The notes: generated from the letters alone by a model not told the origin. DNA of 64,000 nt from Haloferax massiliensis (GCF_001368915.1 NZ_CSTE01000003.1:124001-188000), one strand, 5' to 3'. Counted from the stretch's first letter, positions 44,542 through 54,149 are shown. Numbers and translations are program-made.

Positions 44542-44949
44542 ATGGACTACGTCAAAGAAGACGACACGGTCGTCGTCAGGTTGGACCCCGGCGAACAGGT
44601 CCTCGACTCGCTCGCGTCGGTGCGCGACGAGTTCGACATCGAACACGGCTTTCTCACGGGTATCGGTGCGGTCGACTCCGTCACGCTCGGCCACTACGAC
44701 GTGGACGATCAGGAGTACCTCGAAGAGGAGTTCACGGGCCAGTTCGAGGTGACGAGCTTCCTCGGCAACATCGGCCCCGACAAGATTCACACGCACATTC
44801 AGGTCGGAACGCGCGACTTCGAGACGCTCGGCGGCCACTGTTCCGGCGCGCGCGTCTCCGGGACGTTCGAGGTCGTCATCCACCTCGGCGAGACGCCGTT
44901 GACCCACCACCTCGACGAGCGGACCGGACTCGACGTGTTCGATATCTGA
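44542..44949 (+). CDS. PPC-domain (DUF296) DNA-binding-like protein
   Basis: A 135-residue single-domain protein. The PPC core is visible as VVRLDPGEQVLDSLASV, HGFLTGIGAVDSVTLGHYD, GNIGPDKIHTHIQVG and HCSGARVSGTFEVVIHLG. In plants this domain follows AT-hooks; in prokaryotes it stands alone, forms trimers and has a bound-metal or nucleotide-like site through the conserved HxH-type histidines. The function is unknown. It stands alone between two gene-free stretches and is followed by a perfect GGCCCA-GCT-TGGGCC hairpin. Confidence 0.85.
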   Translation: MDYVKEDDTVVVRLDPGEQVLDSLASVRDEFDIEHGFLTGIGAVDSVTLGHYDVDDQEYLEEEFTGQFEVTSFLGNIGPDKIHTHIQVGTRDFETLGGHCSGARVSGTFEVVIHLGETPLTHHLDERTGLDVFDI

Positions 44950-45491
44950 ACTGGCCCAGCTTGGGCCGAGCCGAGCCGAACTGAACCGAACCGAGCGAGC
45001 CGCGGTGCGGACACCCGGTTTCTTTTCTGTGCGACTGTCGCGGGTCGAGAGCGCCGCGCTCGTCGGGCGACGTGAGACGGTCCGGGGAAGAAAAGTCGGC
45101 GCTGTCGGGGCGTCGGCCGGTGGTGGAGGGCCGAAGCGAGGGGGTGGGGGGCGTGCGGTCGGCGGACTGGCCGGCGCCCCGAACGCGCCGAACGAGGGTT
45201 CCGGGGGGCGTCCGCCGACGCGGGTTCCGCCGCGGGGACGCGGCCGGGGACCGGTGGTCGCGTCGCCGTCGGCGGGGCAACCGCCGTTCCGTCTGAGTGC
45301 GGCCGGCGGCAACTATTCGTAGTCGGTACCCCACATTGTCGGTTCCTCGGTTACTACCGTGTGTAACGTGAGTAGCGTGAGTAGCATGTGTACGTCGGTA
45401 TGTGTGGCTTCAGGCGCTCTACCGCCGGCTCGTGCGAGAATCTCCCAATCGAATGACTTTCGACGCGGGGGGTCGTGGCCGAGAGTGATAG
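44950..45491. other. Gene-free stretch with hairpin, short tandem repeats and G-runs
   Basis: It contains a hairpin GGCCCA-GCT-TGGGCC (44953-44967), then a run of five-base repeats of the type GAGCC/GAACC/GAACT (44967-45001). A strongly G-skewed tract (about 45060-45240) includes a G5-T-G6 run at 45140-45151, and a repeated GTGAGTAGC lies near 45367-45384. Open frames on both strands are low-complexity Arg/Gly/Pro and look non-coding. Confidence 0.5.
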
Positions 45492-46355
45492 ATGAAACGA
45501 CACCTCCGCGTTCACATCGTCCCCCTGTGGCGCGAACACGACCGCATCGTCGGCCCCATCGAGGACGACCGGCCGGATAAGGTCTACCTCCTCGAACACG
45601 ACGACCCGTCGGTCGAGCGCCCGACGTATCACGAGGCGGTCGTCGACCGCATCGCCGACGTAATCGGCTCCCCACCGGACGTCGAATACTTGGACCTCTT
45701 CGACATGTACGAGGTGATGGGCGCGATTACGACCATCGCCGACTGGCACCCCGACGACTTCGTCCGCGTCAACGTCACCGCCGGCACCAAGCGCGCGGCC
45801 GTCGGCGCGACGATGGCCTGCATGGACGAACACACCGACGCCGAACCCTACGTCGTCGACCCCGAGGTCCGGCCGCACGGCCTCGACGCGCCGGTCACTG
45901 AGGGCTTCGAGCGGGCGTCGCTCCTGACCACCTACCAAATCGACTCTCCTTCACCCGACCAGGTCGCCGCGCTCGCCATCATCGAGGCCCACGACACCGA
46001 CGCCAAACACGCGAAGAAGAAGACGCTCATCACCGAGGCGGCCCGCTACGGCCTCGACTTCATGCGCGGCCGCGTCGACGGCGACGCCGCCGACTACGAC
46101 CCCGTCACCGGCGACTACAACGTCCTCGACAACCGCGTCACCGCGACGCTCGAACACCAGGGCTACGTCACCGTCACCCGTCGCGGAACCCGACGGTATC
46201 TCGAACTCACGGAGGAGGGCAGACAGACGCTCCGCGCGTTCCGCCACCGGGCCGAATCGGTCGTCTCGGACCTCGAAGCCCGGACCGAAGACCCCTCCGA
46301 GAACGTCGATTTCGCCCTCGACAACCCGGTCGACGCGCTCGTCGAAAATCGGTAG
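45492..46355 (+). CDS. CARF-like domain plus winged-helix regulator (DUF6293/HFX_2341 type)
   Basis: 287 residues. The N-terminal half is a Rossmann-like domain with the motif VNVTAGTK (residues 93-100), close to the N-x-T-G-G-T-K loop of CARF domains that bind cyclic oligoadenylates in CRISPR-linked proteins such as Csa3. The C-terminal half is winged-helix-like (VLDNRVTATLEHQGYVTVTRRGTRRYLELTEEG), so this is probably a ligand-sensing transcription factor. The haloarchaeal family is widespread without adjacent CRISPR genes and none is seen here. Ligand and targets are unknown. Confidence 0.8.
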   Translation: MKRHLRVHIVPLWREHDRIVGPIEDDRPDKVYLLEHDDPSVERPTYHEAVVDRIADVIGSPPDVEYLDLFDMYEVMGAITTIADWHPDDFVRVNVTAGTKRAAVGATMACMDEHTDAEPYVVDPEVRPHGLDAPVTEGFERASLLTTYQIDSPSPDQVAALAIIEAHDTDAKHAKKKTLITEAARYGLDFMRGRVDGDAADYDPVTGDYNVLDNRVTATLEHQGYVTVTRRGTRRYLELTEEGRQTLRAFRHRAESVVSDLEARTEDPSENVDFALDNPVDALVENR

Positions 46356-46421
46356 GGATAGTCGCCACTCTCGCACCCCGAGGGTAACTGTTAGTACAGT
46401 CGAGAAGATATGCTGACATAT

Positions 46422-47651
46422 ATGCCCTCCAACAAGCAGACGCGCAGAGCCGTCCTCGCGGCCGGCGGCGCGACCGCCCTCGCGTCGCTCTCAGGCTGTG
46501 TCGCCCGCGCGTTCAGTGCCCTCGACGTTGAGCGCGAGTACCGACGCGACGCGCCCGTCGGCGACGTGGCGGGTGCGTGGCCGACCTACCAGCGCGATTT
46601 CGCCAACACCGGCCACACGACCGACCCCGGGCCCTCGGCGGACGCGAGCGTCGAGCGAATCGCGTCGGGCGACGCGGCGCTCGGCACGTCGGTCGCGCTC
46701 GCCGACGGGCGCGGCGTGCTCGGCTACAGCGACGGCGAGGGCGAGGACGGGGTCTACCGCGCGCTCGACCTCGATTCCGAGACCGCTCCCGCCGAGTCCG
46801 ACGACGCGTGGACCATCGACTACGCGTACGGCAAATCCACGCCCACGCTCGCCGGCGACGCGATGTTCGTCTCGACCGCCGAGTTCGTCGCGGCCTACGA
46901 CGCCCGGACCGGCGAGCGGTGCTGGCGGACGAGCGAGGGTGGGTACGGGACTCCCGCGAACGCGCCGGTGCTCGCCGCGGGAACGCTCGTCGATGGCGGC
47001 GGCTCGACGGTCTTCGGGCGCGACCCCGCGACCGGAGAGGAGCGATGGAGCTACGACGCCGGCAGGGCGTCGCCGGGACTCGTCGCCCGCGACGGCGTCG
47101 TCTACACGCCAATCGGCGCCGACGGACTCGCCCTCGGCGTCGCCGCGCTCGACGCCGCGACCGGCGAGGAGCGGTGGCGACGCGAGGACATCCCGCAGAC
47201 CGGCGTCCCATTCGCGGTGGGCGACGCTCACCTCTACTACAACGCCCACCGCGGGAACGTGTTCGCCCTCGCCCTCGAAGACGGGTCGACGCAGTGGCGG
47301 GCGTCGATCCCGCTCCCGGAGAACGGAAGCCCGCAGACCGCCGTCGCGGGCGACACGCTTCACGTCCAGTCCTCGCGGGGGAGCCTCGCCGCGTTCGACG
47401 CCGCCGACGGCGCGACGAACTGGTCGCTGTCGCTCGATGCGGATACGTTCTCCCGACCGCCGGTCGTCGCCGACGACACCCGGTTCGTGGCGACCGACGA
47501 CCGAATCTCCGCAATTTCGGCGGCGTCCGGCGAGGAACTGTGGTCGAAGGCGCTCGACGCCCGTCCGACGGGCGGTCTGTCGGTCCGCGGGTCTGAACTC
47601 TACTTCGCCGGAACCGGAAGGAACCCCGGCGTGTTCCGCGTGGCCGACTGA
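46422..47651 (+). CDS. PQQ-like beta-propeller Tat lipoprotein
   Basis: 409 residues from the ATG at 46422 (an ATG four codons earlier is possible). Tat motif TRRAVLAAGG (RR 8-9) and lipobox Cys26 (LSGC). The mature protein is a chain of PQQ-like blade repeats, recognisable by repeated AxDAxTGExxW segments (AYDARTGERCW, GRDPATGEERWSYD, ALDAATGEERW). It should sit on the outer face of the membrane; such propellers are usually scaffolds or sensors rather than PQQ enzymes. Four relatives lie at 52926-57999. Confidence 0.9.
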   Translation: MPSNKQTRRAVLAAGGATALASLSGCVARAFSALDVEREYRRDAPVGDVAGAWPTYQRDFANTGHTTDPGPSADASVERIASGDAALGTSVALADGRGVLGYSDGEGEDGVYRALDLDSETAPAESDDAWTIDYAYGKSTPTLAGDAMFVSTAEFVAAYDARTGERCWRTSEGGYGTPANAPVLAAGTLVDGGGSTVFGRDPATGEERWSYDAGRASPGLVARDGVVYTPIGADGLALGVAALDAATGEERWRREDIPQTGVPFAVGDAHLYYNAHRGNVFALALEDGSTQWRASIPLPENGSPQTAVAGDTLHVQSSRGSLAAFDAADGATNWSLSLDADTFSRPPVVADDTRFVATDDRISAISAASGEELWSKALDARPTGGLSVRGSELYFAGTGRNPGVFRVAD

Positions 47652-47712
47652 CGGCCGCGGGCCGTCGTCGTCGAGTTTGTCGCCCGCGGCGAGACCATGA
47701 ACCGCCTCGCCG

Positions 47713-49344
47713 TCAGTCGAACGTGTACGTCCGATACCGTCGAATCGCGTACCGGTACGAGCCGTAGGAGACGCCGACGGTCACGAGGAGGTACAGGCCG
47801 AGTCCGACGGCGAGAAGCGGCGTCGCCGAGACGTGGCCGGTGACGCCGAACCACGTGGCAACGAGGCCGATGACGGTGCCGGGGCCGACGACGAACATGA
47901 ACGCCATCAACACGAGCGTCGAGGGAACGACCGTCTTCGCGCCCCAGAACTCGCGTTCCTCGTATATCGGGTAGGCCGCGCCGATGCCGACCGCGAAGGC
48001 CGCGGCGGCGACGCACATGAAGACGCCGACGAGCGCGAACCCGACCGCCGACAGCGGCGACGTGCCGAGGGCGACGGTCAAAAGCGGGAGCGCCGCGGCG
48101 ACCGGCACGCCGAGGACGACCCCGGCGAGCACGCGCCCGCGGACCAGCGCCCGCGGCGCAGTCGCCGTCAACAGCAACAGCGGGAACTGCGGGCGGTCGT
48201 CGCCGAGGGGATTGAGGCCGAACGTCGCGCCCGCCAGATAGGTCCCGAGGCCGGCCCCGCTCGCCGCGAGAAGCGGCCCGAGACCGTCGGCCGAGGACTG
48301 GACGATGGTCGTCCCGAGCGGGCCGAGGAAGAACGCCAGCATCACGAGGTGCGTGAACTTCTGGGGGTGGCGGACGCCGCGGACGAGCAGGCCCCACGCG
48401 ACGCGGCCGCCTTTCGTCGCCGACAGCGGTCGGGGGACCGAGAAGCCGCCGGGCGAGCCGTTCGCCTCCGCGTCCGCCGCCGCCGACGAGCCTCGGTCGC
48501 CACCGGTCGCGCGGTCGGTGAACCAGAGCGCGCTCGCCTGTCGGGTGGCGACGACGAGGCCGACGGGCGTGAGCGCGACGATGGCCGCGAAGGTGGCGAC
48601 GGCGACCGCAGAAAACGGTCTGGCGAGCGGCGTTCCGACGAACGCGAGCGCGAGGTAGTCGCCGAGCGGGCCGACCGCCAGCGTCGCCGCCAGCCACTCG
48701 ACCGGGAGCGACCCGTCGGCCAGCGACCGGCCGACCGACTGCGAGACGAGGACGAACGCGACCGTCGCGACGAAGCCGACGACCTTGAGAATCCGCCGGA
48801 CGCCGGGCAGGCGCTCGAACGCGCGGAGCACGGCGATGCCGGCCGCGTAGCCCCAGACGGTCGTACAGCACGCGAGCGGGACGACGACGAGGGCCGCCGT
48901 CACCAACAGCGACGGCGCGCCGAGACCGGCCGTGAACGTCGCGGCGACGACCGCGAACGGGAGTCCGAACCAGAGGGCGACGCGCCCGATTTCGGCCGCG
49001 ATGAGTCCGATGACGACGGCCCGCGGATGGACCGTCGTCAACACGAGCGACTCGTGTTCGACGCGGCCGATGCGTTCGAGCGTTCGGAACGTCGCCAGAA
49101 CCGCGAGCGCCACGGGCACCCCGGTGGCGGCGAGGTCGAAGAAGGGAATCTCGGTCACCGACTGCGCGCTTCGGCCGGCGACGTAGACGACCGGGAGCGA
49201 AAACAGGAGGCTGCCGCCGAAAAACAACAGGAGTAACAGGAGCCCGACGATTCGGCGCGTCTCGGAGGCGTATCCGCGGAGGCTCCGCACGAACTCGGCG
49301 CGCCCGATTCGCAGGCCGTGGCGAACGTCTCGTCGGAGGCTCAT
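47713..49344 (-). CDS. ABC-2-type transporter permease
   Basis: A 543-residue multi-pass membrane protein with about 12 hydrophobic segments, beginning with LLLLLLFFGGSLLFSLPVVYV. The Met start overlaps the stop of the ATPase gene (ATGA, 4 bases), showing translational coupling. Length and layout fit the large haloarchaeal export permeases that pair with a CcmA/DrrA-type ATPase. No substrate clue is visible in the sequence. Confidence 0.85.
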   Translation of the reverse strand: MSLRRDVRHGLRIGRAEFVRSLRGYASETRRIVGLLLLLLFFGGSLLFSLPVVYVAGRSAQSVTEIPFFDLAATGVPVALAVLATFRTLERIGRVEHESLVLTTVHPRAVVIGLIAAEIGRVALWFGLPFAVVAATFTAGLGAPSLLVTAALVVVPLACCTTVWGYAAGIAVLRAFERLPGVRRILKVVGFVATVAFVLVSQSVGRSLADGSLPVEWLAATLAVGPLGDYLALAFVGTPLARPFSAVAVATFAAIVALTPVGLVVATRQASALWFTDRATGGDRGSSAAADAEANGSPGGFSVPRPLSATKGGRVAWGLLVRGVRHPQKFTHLVMLAFFLGPLGTTIVQSSADGLGPLLAASGAGLGTYLAGATFGLNPLGDDRPQFPLLLLTATAPRALVRGRVLAGVVLGVPVAAALPLLTVALGTSPLSAVGFALVGVFMCVAAAAFAVGIGAAYPIYEEREFWGAKTVVPSTLVLMAFMFVVGPGTVIGLVATWFGVTGHVSATPLLAVGLGLYLLVTVGVSYGSYRYAIRRYRTYTFD

Positions 49345-50117
49345 TCGTCTTCGACACCCGACAGTTGCGGCTCGTCGCTCGTGACCGCGAGGAACGCGTC
49401 TTCGAGCGAGCCCTCGCCGCCGGTCTGGGCGCGCGATTTCACCTCGTCGGGCGTCCCCTCGGCGACGACGCGACCGTCGAACAGGACGCCCACCTCGTCG
49501 GCGACGGCCTCCACGACGGGGAGGATGTGCGTCGAGAGGAAGACGGTCGACCCCGAGTCGGCCACGTCGCCGATGGACGTCCGAATCTGCCGGGCCGCGC
49601 GGGGGTCGAGCCCGGAGGTCGGCTCGTCGAGAAACAGCACGTCCGGCTCGTGGAGCACGCTCTGGATGAACGCGGTCTTCTGTTTCATCCCCTTCGAGTA
49701 CGTGCCGATGCGCTTGTTCGCGTCGCCGACGAGGTCGAACTGGTCGAGCAGGTCGTCGATGCGCGTCTCGGCCGTCTCCGACGGAATGTCGCGGAGGTCG
49801 GCGACGTAGTCGAGCTGTTCGCGGGCGCTGAACTCGTCGTACAGCGGCGGCGTCTCCGGGAGGTAGCCGACGTGGGGTGCGAGCTGTCGACGGTCACTCG
49901 CGTCGAGTCCGCAGATGCGGACCGAGCCACCGGTCGGCTGCGAGAGTCCCGTCAGAATGCGCATCGTCGTCGTCTTCCCCGCGCCGTTCGGCCCGAGGAA
50001 GCCGTACACTGTTCCGCTCGGAATCGACAGCGAGACGCCGTCGAGCGCGACCTCGGAGCCGTACGATTTCCGGAGGTCAGTCGCTTCGATGGCGACGGCC
50101 GCGTTCGTGGAGGGCAT
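49341..50117 (-). CDS. ABC transporter ATP-binding protein (export type)
   Basis: 258 residues. Walker A GPNGAGKTT (42-50), Q-loop near VGYLPETPPLY, the divergent signature YSKGMKQKTAFIQ typical of the DrrA/CcmA branch, Walker B VLFLDEPTSGLDP, and switch His in FLSTHILPV. It drives the ABC-2 permease whose start it overlaps. An export or membrane-remodelling role is likely. The gene lies 87 bases downstream of a multi-pass membrane protein on the same strand. Confidence 0.93.
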   Translation of the reverse strand: MPSTNAAVAIEATDLRKSYGSEVALDGVSLSIPSGTVYGFLGPNGAGKTTTMRILTGLSQPTGGSVRICGLDASDRRQLAPHVGYLPETPPLYDEFSAREQLDYVADLRDIPSETAETRIDDLLDQFDLVGDANKRIGTYSKGMKQKTAFIQSVLHEPDVLFLDEPTSGLDPRAARQIRTSIGDVADSGSTVFLSTHILPVVEAVADEVGVLFDGRVVAEGTPDEVKSRAQTGGEGSLEDAFLAVTSDEPQLSGVEDE

Positions 50118-50203
50118 GGGACGACCCCCGATTCACCCTCCGGACGCCTAACGGTTGCGACTTGATACACGAGCGACAGAACCGCGTCGATTCGCCCGCC
50201 GTC

Positions 50204-51070
50204 TCAGGGAGTCGTCGTCTCGGGGTTCGTCGGGCGAATCGACCGATAGAACGCCGTCGAGTACGCGGCGAAGAAGCCGCCGATGAGACCGCTGAAGAGC
50301 ACGAGTCCGACCGCGAGGGCGACCATGCCGACGACGCCGACCGTCGGGAGACTCGAAAACGCCGACGCGGCGGGAGCGCCGGTACCCGACCCGGCCACCG
50401 CGGTCCCTTGGTGCCGGAGCGACGGGGTGAGCAGGAGCGAGATGACGACAGCGAACGCGCCGGCGAGGACGCCGCCGAGGCCGGTGATGACCGAGTAGCC
50501 GAGGACCGAGACGATGTTGCGCCTGACGCAGGAGACGCTTCGCTTGATGCCGTCGACCGCGCCGAGGTCGTCGATGACGATGGCGTGGCCGAAGAACTGC
50601 ACGACGAACACCACGGCGAGGTAGGTGAGGGCCACGGCGAGGACGACGACGGCCAGAATCGCGAGCGCGACGGTACTCGTCTCCCCGCCGACTCCGAGGA
50701 CGGCGATGCCGACGAACACCGAGGCGAAGACGCCGACGAACGACAACACGAGATTGACGGCCAGCAGGGAGAAGTACACCACGAGCAGCGAGACGTAGTG
50801 TGACCTCCCCTCGCTGACGAACGTGCCGAGCGAGGTGCGACCGTCGATTGCCTCGTTGGCCATGCCGAGGACGCCGCCGAGGAAGAACGGGGCGATGAAT
50901 ATCGTGAGTCCGCTGAACCCCAGCGAGATGATGCTCCCGATGAACGGGCTGACCGCCTGCGCGAACACCGACGGGAGTTGAATCAGGCTGAACGCCGCGG
51001 CGACGGCGAACAGTATCGGGTTCCGTCTGAGGGACCCGGCGGCTGTACCGATGGATTGGAGGGCTGCCAT
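50204..51070 (-). CDS. Multi-pass membrane protein, unknown function
   Basis: 288 residues from the ATG at 51070; the frame continues upstream without family-like sequence. About six hydrophobic segments, starting NPILFAVAAAFSLIQLPSVF, with a conserved-looking cytoplasmic segment IDDLGAVDGIKRSVSCVRRN in the middle and a Gly/Ala-rich loop near residue 220. The style matches haloarchaeal proteins of about 290 residues often found next to ABC exporters (DUF7847-like, by recall). It may assist the ABC-2 system downstream. Confidence 0.8.
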   Translation of the reverse strand: MAALQSIGTAAGSLRRNPILFAVAAAFSLIQLPSVFAQAVSPFIGSIISLGFSGLTIFIAPFFLGGVLGMANEAIDGRTSLGTFVSEGRSHYVSLLVVYFSLLAVNLVLSFVGVFASVFVGIAVLGVGGETSTVALAILAVVVLAVALTYLAVVFVVQFFGHAIVIDDLGAVDGIKRSVSCVRRNIVSVLGYSVITGLGGVLAGAFAVVISLLLTPSLRHQGTAVAGSGTGAPAASAFSSLPTVGVVGMVALAVGLVLFSGLIGGFFAAYSTAFYRSIRPTNPETTTP

Positions 51071-51222
51071 ACCGGCCACGTCTCGACACCGCACAATCAA
51101 TGTTTGGTTGACAGGACCTCTCATTCCGCCCGCGGCCCGAACCGCGAGCCGGCCGAAGACGACCGCGAGACGGCTCGTTCTCTGCAACTGTCGTTACACG
51201 GGTCTCCCCGTGTTCGACGTCT

Positions 51223-52041
51223 TCACGAGTGACCGGCCCGGTCACGGAGGAACGCGTCGACGGCGGCCGCGACTCGTTCGGGGTCGTCACCCGGGCCGCC
51301 GTGGCCGAGTGCGTCGAACTCCACGAACCGGCTGGTCGGGAGGGCGTCGTGGACGTTTCGTGCGCTCTCGCGGAGGAAGTCGGGGCCGTCGGTGCCGGCC
51401 AAGACCACGGCGGGCGCGTCAACGTCCAAGCGGGCCGGAAGCCGGTACTGCTCGACGGCGCGGTTCATCCGGACGACCTCCTCGGCGAGGGCGACGCAGT
51501 CGGGCCAGACGGGCCACTCGTCGAGCCACGCGTCGAGGTCGTCGATGCCGTCGGGGTGGAGCACCTGCTCGACGTAGCGCTTGACCGCCTCGCGCCGCTC
51601 CCCCGCCTCGACGAGCGCGGCCATGCGCTCCGAGAGGTCCGCCTCGCTTCGGTACGCCTCCGGGAGCACCGCCGGTTCGTAGGCGGCGACGGCGGCCACC
51701 CGCGCGTCGGTCGCCGCTTCGAGGGCGGTGAGCGCGCCGTAGGAGTGACCGAACAGCACCGGGTCGCGTCCGGTCACCTCATGAATCTCGTCGACGAGTT
51801 CCCGGACGTACTCGACTTCGCGCTCCAGCACCGCCTCGGCGGGCGTCGACTCGGCGTCGTCCAGACAGGTGCCGAAGCCGGGTCGCTCCGGGACGACGAC
51901 CTCGTAGTCCCCGAGATGCGGGACGACCGGGTCCCAGAACGCCGGCGGTGCCATCCCGCCGTGACAGCACAGGAGCGGCGTGTCGTCTCCGAATCGGTCG
52001 TCGGACGGTTCGGCTCCGGGTTCGAATCGAATCGGTTGCAT
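51223..52041 (-). CDS. Alpha/beta hydrolase
   Basis: A 272-residue cytoplasmic hydrolase. Oxyanion segment CCHGGMAPPAF, nucleophile Ser100 in GHSYG, and the catalytic His in ALGHGG near residue 250. The acid is probably in the TDGPDF region near 220. It lacks a signal peptide. It is the first gene of a minus-strand series leading to the membrane protein and ABC exporter, with a 152-base gap after it. Substrate class cannot be told. Confidence 0.88.
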   Translation of the reverse strand: MQPIRFEPGAEPSDDRFGDDTPLLCCHGGMAPPAFWDPVVPHLGDYEVVVPERPGFGTCLDDAESTPAEAVLEREVEYVRELVDEIHEVTGRDPVLFGHSYGALTALEAATDARVAAVAAYEPAVLPEAYRSEADLSERMAALVEAGERREAVKRYVEQVLHPDGIDDLDAWLDEWPVWPDCVALAEEVVRMNRAVEQYRLPARLDVDAPAVVLAGTDGPDFLRESARNVHDALPTSRFVEFDALGHGGPGDDPERVAAAVDAFLRDRAGHS

Positions 52042-52145
52042 CGCACTCTCGCTTGTCGCCGGCGTCGGCTAAGTCGCACTCTCAGCCGTGCGGCCGTTTA
52101 AGTACGACCCGAGACTGCGGCCGCCTCGGCCGCTTCGACACGCCC

Positions 52146-52859
52146 ATGACCGACCGCCGAGAGAGCGGACGTATGGGTCTCATCGCCGAGTTCGACATCG
52201 ACTGCGACGCGCTCCCGCTGACCGGGGTCGCGGCGGCGGTCTCGGAGGCGACGCTCGCGCTGGAACTCCAGTACAACCACGGCGAGCGCCCGATGTTCGT
52301 CGTCACGGTCACGGGGGGGTCGGCGCGGGCGCTCGAAAGCGTCATCGACGACTCTCCCGACGTGGCCGACTGGACCCGAATCGGCGAGTCGGGCGAGACA
52401 CGCCGGTATCAGGCCGTCCCGGCGCGGAGCTTCGAAGAACAGCTCGGTGACAGCCTCGACGACCTCGCCGGACTGGAATCTCTCGCCACCGCCGACGCCA
52501 TCATCGAGCGCATCGAGGTCCGGCCTGCGGGCTGGCGACAGACCGGCTGGTTCGCGGACCGCGACGCGTTCGGGCGGTTCGCGTCGTTCTGGCGGCGGAA
52601 CGCCGGTTTCGACCTCCGACGCCTCGCCCGCGACGGCGACCCCGAACCGCCGGGCGAGGGACTCACCGACCGACAGGACGAGGCGCTCCGGTCGGCGTAC
52701 GAACTGGGCTACTTCGACATCCCCCGCGGGGCCACCCTGCGGGAGGTCGCCGACGAACTCGGCATCACCGCTTCTTCGGCCTCCGAGCGACTCCGACGGG
52801 CGCAGACCCGGCTCATCGCCGAGACGGTGGCGACGACGTGGCCGCCGCTTCCGAACTGA
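52146..52859 (+). CDS. Bacterio-opsin-activator-type HTH regulator
   Basis: 237 residues from the ATG at 52146; a Met nine codons in (MGLIAEFDID) is an alternative start and is the more usual N-terminus of the family. The N-terminal sensor-like domain (to about residue 160) has no known ligand. The C-terminal HTH_10 domain is clear: LTDRQDEALRSAYELGYFDIPRG, then LREVADELGITASSASERLRRA. These proteins activate transcription in haloarchaea. A TTTAAGTAC element near 52094 may be the core promoter. It is divergent from the alpha/beta hydrolase. Confidence 0.9.
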   Translation: MTDRRESGRMGLIAEFDIDCDALPLTGVAAAVSEATLALELQYNHGERPMFVVTVTGGSARALESVIDDSPDVADWTRIGESGETRRYQAVPARSFEEQLGDSLDDLAGLESLATADAIIERIEVRPAGWRQTGWFADRDAFGRFASFWRRNAGFDLRRLARDGDPEPPGEGLTDRQDEALRSAYELGYFDIPRGATLREVADELGITASSASERLRRAQTRLIAETVATTWPPLPN

Positions 52860-52925
52860 CGGGTCGACGAACCGGAACCGACGAACTCGACGAACCACTC
52901 GGGTCGGTCACGCCCGAAGACCGAC

Positions 52926-54149
52926 CTAACTCAGCCGAACGACGGCGCTCCGGCCGGCGAAGTAGACGCCGCCCTCGGCGATGCTCGGGCCGATATCGAA
53001 GCGCTGGCGCTTGCCCGCGGCCAGTTCTTGTCGCGTGTTTCCGGTCGGGGCGTCGAGAACGGTTACCGCTCCCCCGCTGTCGTCGTGCGTCGGGACGAAC
53101 ACCCTCCCCGCGCCGACGGCGATGCCGCTCGCATAGCTTCCGGCGTAGCTCCGATTATCCCAACAGCGAGTGCCGTCCGCCAGCGCGAGCGTGACCAGTC
53201 GGTCGTCGGTCGCGACGTACACTCGACTCCCGTCGGTCGCGATGGTCTCGGGCCGTCTCGGTCGACTCTCGCCCCTCGTCTTTCTCGGTTCGAGCCGATA
53301 GCGCCAGCGCCGTTCGCCCGTCTCGGCGTCGAATCCGAGCACGCTCCCGGCCTCGGTCCCGACGAGGACGGTTCCCTCGACCACCGAGACGTTGCACGCG
53401 ATTCGGGCGTTCGTCTTCGCCCGCCAGCGCTCCGTCCCGTCAACCGCGGCCAGCGCCCGGACGTAGGTGTCGTCGCCGGCGGTGTAGACGGTGCCGCCGG
53501 CGACGGCGGGCGTCGAGTCGGACGGGAACCCGGTCGCGGCCCGCCAGCGGGTCTCGCCGGTCGAGAGCGCCAGCGCGCGCGTCGCCACGCCCGCTTGGAC
53601 GTAGACGGTGTCGCGCGCGACGATGGGGCTCGCGCCGAAGATGCCGCCGCCGAGTCCCTCCCGCTTCCAGCGTCGGTCACCCGTCGCCGCGTCGAAGGCG
53701 TGGGTCTCTTCGCGGGTCACGACGACGAGCGTTCCGTCGCCGACTGCGGGCGCGGGCTCGGGGTCGGTGAGCGGTCTGGTCCACGTTCGCTCGCCCGTGT
53801 CGGCGTCGACCGCGGAGAGTTCGTCGTCCATGTCGTGGACGTAGACGGTGCCGTCGGCGACGACCGGGACGTGGTGGCCCACGTAGGTCTCCACGGGGAC
53901 CGTCCAGTCGATGGCGAGGTCGCCCTCGGGGACGGCCTCGGCCGCGACGGCCCCGGTGTTCGTCGTCGGCCCCATCACGCCGCGCCAGTCCGTGGTCGCC
54001 GGCTCGACGGGGTCGTACTCGGGGCACTCCCCGCTCGTCGGGTTGTGCTCCGACGGCGTTCCGAGACAGCCCGTCGCGCCGACGGCGACGGCGCTTCCGA
54101 GACTCGCCAAGAGCCGTCGCCGAGTCGGGCGCTGGTCGGCGTCGGTCAT
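52926..54149 (-). CDS. PQQ-like beta-propeller Tat lipoprotein
   Basis: 407 residues from the ATG at 54149; the same frame stays open far upstream but only as the shadow of other genes. Tat motif TRRRLLASLG (RR within residues 10-12) and lipobox Cys28 (ATGC). Blade repeats: AVDADTGERTW, AFDAATGDRRW, ALSTGETRW, AVDGTERW, GFDAETGERRW. Its start overlaps the stop of the next upstream propeller gene by 4 bases (ATGA), so the two are coupled. A surface-exposed scaffold or sensor role is likely. Confidence 0.9.
   Translation of the reverse strand: MTDADQRPTRRRLLASLGSAVAVGATGCLGTPSEHNPTSGECPEYDPVEPATTDWRGVMGPTTNTGAVAAEAVPEGDLAIDWTVPVETYVGHHVPVVADGTVYVHDMDDELSAVDADTGERTWTRPLTDPEPAPAVGDGTLVVVTREETHAFDAATGDRRWKREGLGGGIFGASPIVARDTVYVQAGVATRALALSTGETRWRAATGFPSDSTPAVAGGTVYTAGDDTYVRALAAVDGTERWRAKTNARIACNVSVVEGTVLVGTEAGSVLGFDAETGERRWRYRLEPRKTRGESRPRRPETIATDGSRVYVATDDRLVTLALADGTRCWDNRSYAGSYASGIAVGAGRVFVPTHDDSGGAVTVLDAPTGNTRQELAAGKRQRFDIGPSIAEGGVYFAGRSAVVRLS

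Noticed and set aside
45005..45322. A Gly/Arg/Pro-rich ORF and its antisense partner
   Set aside because: Both follow from the G-skewed composition of the tract; no start signal or family pattern.
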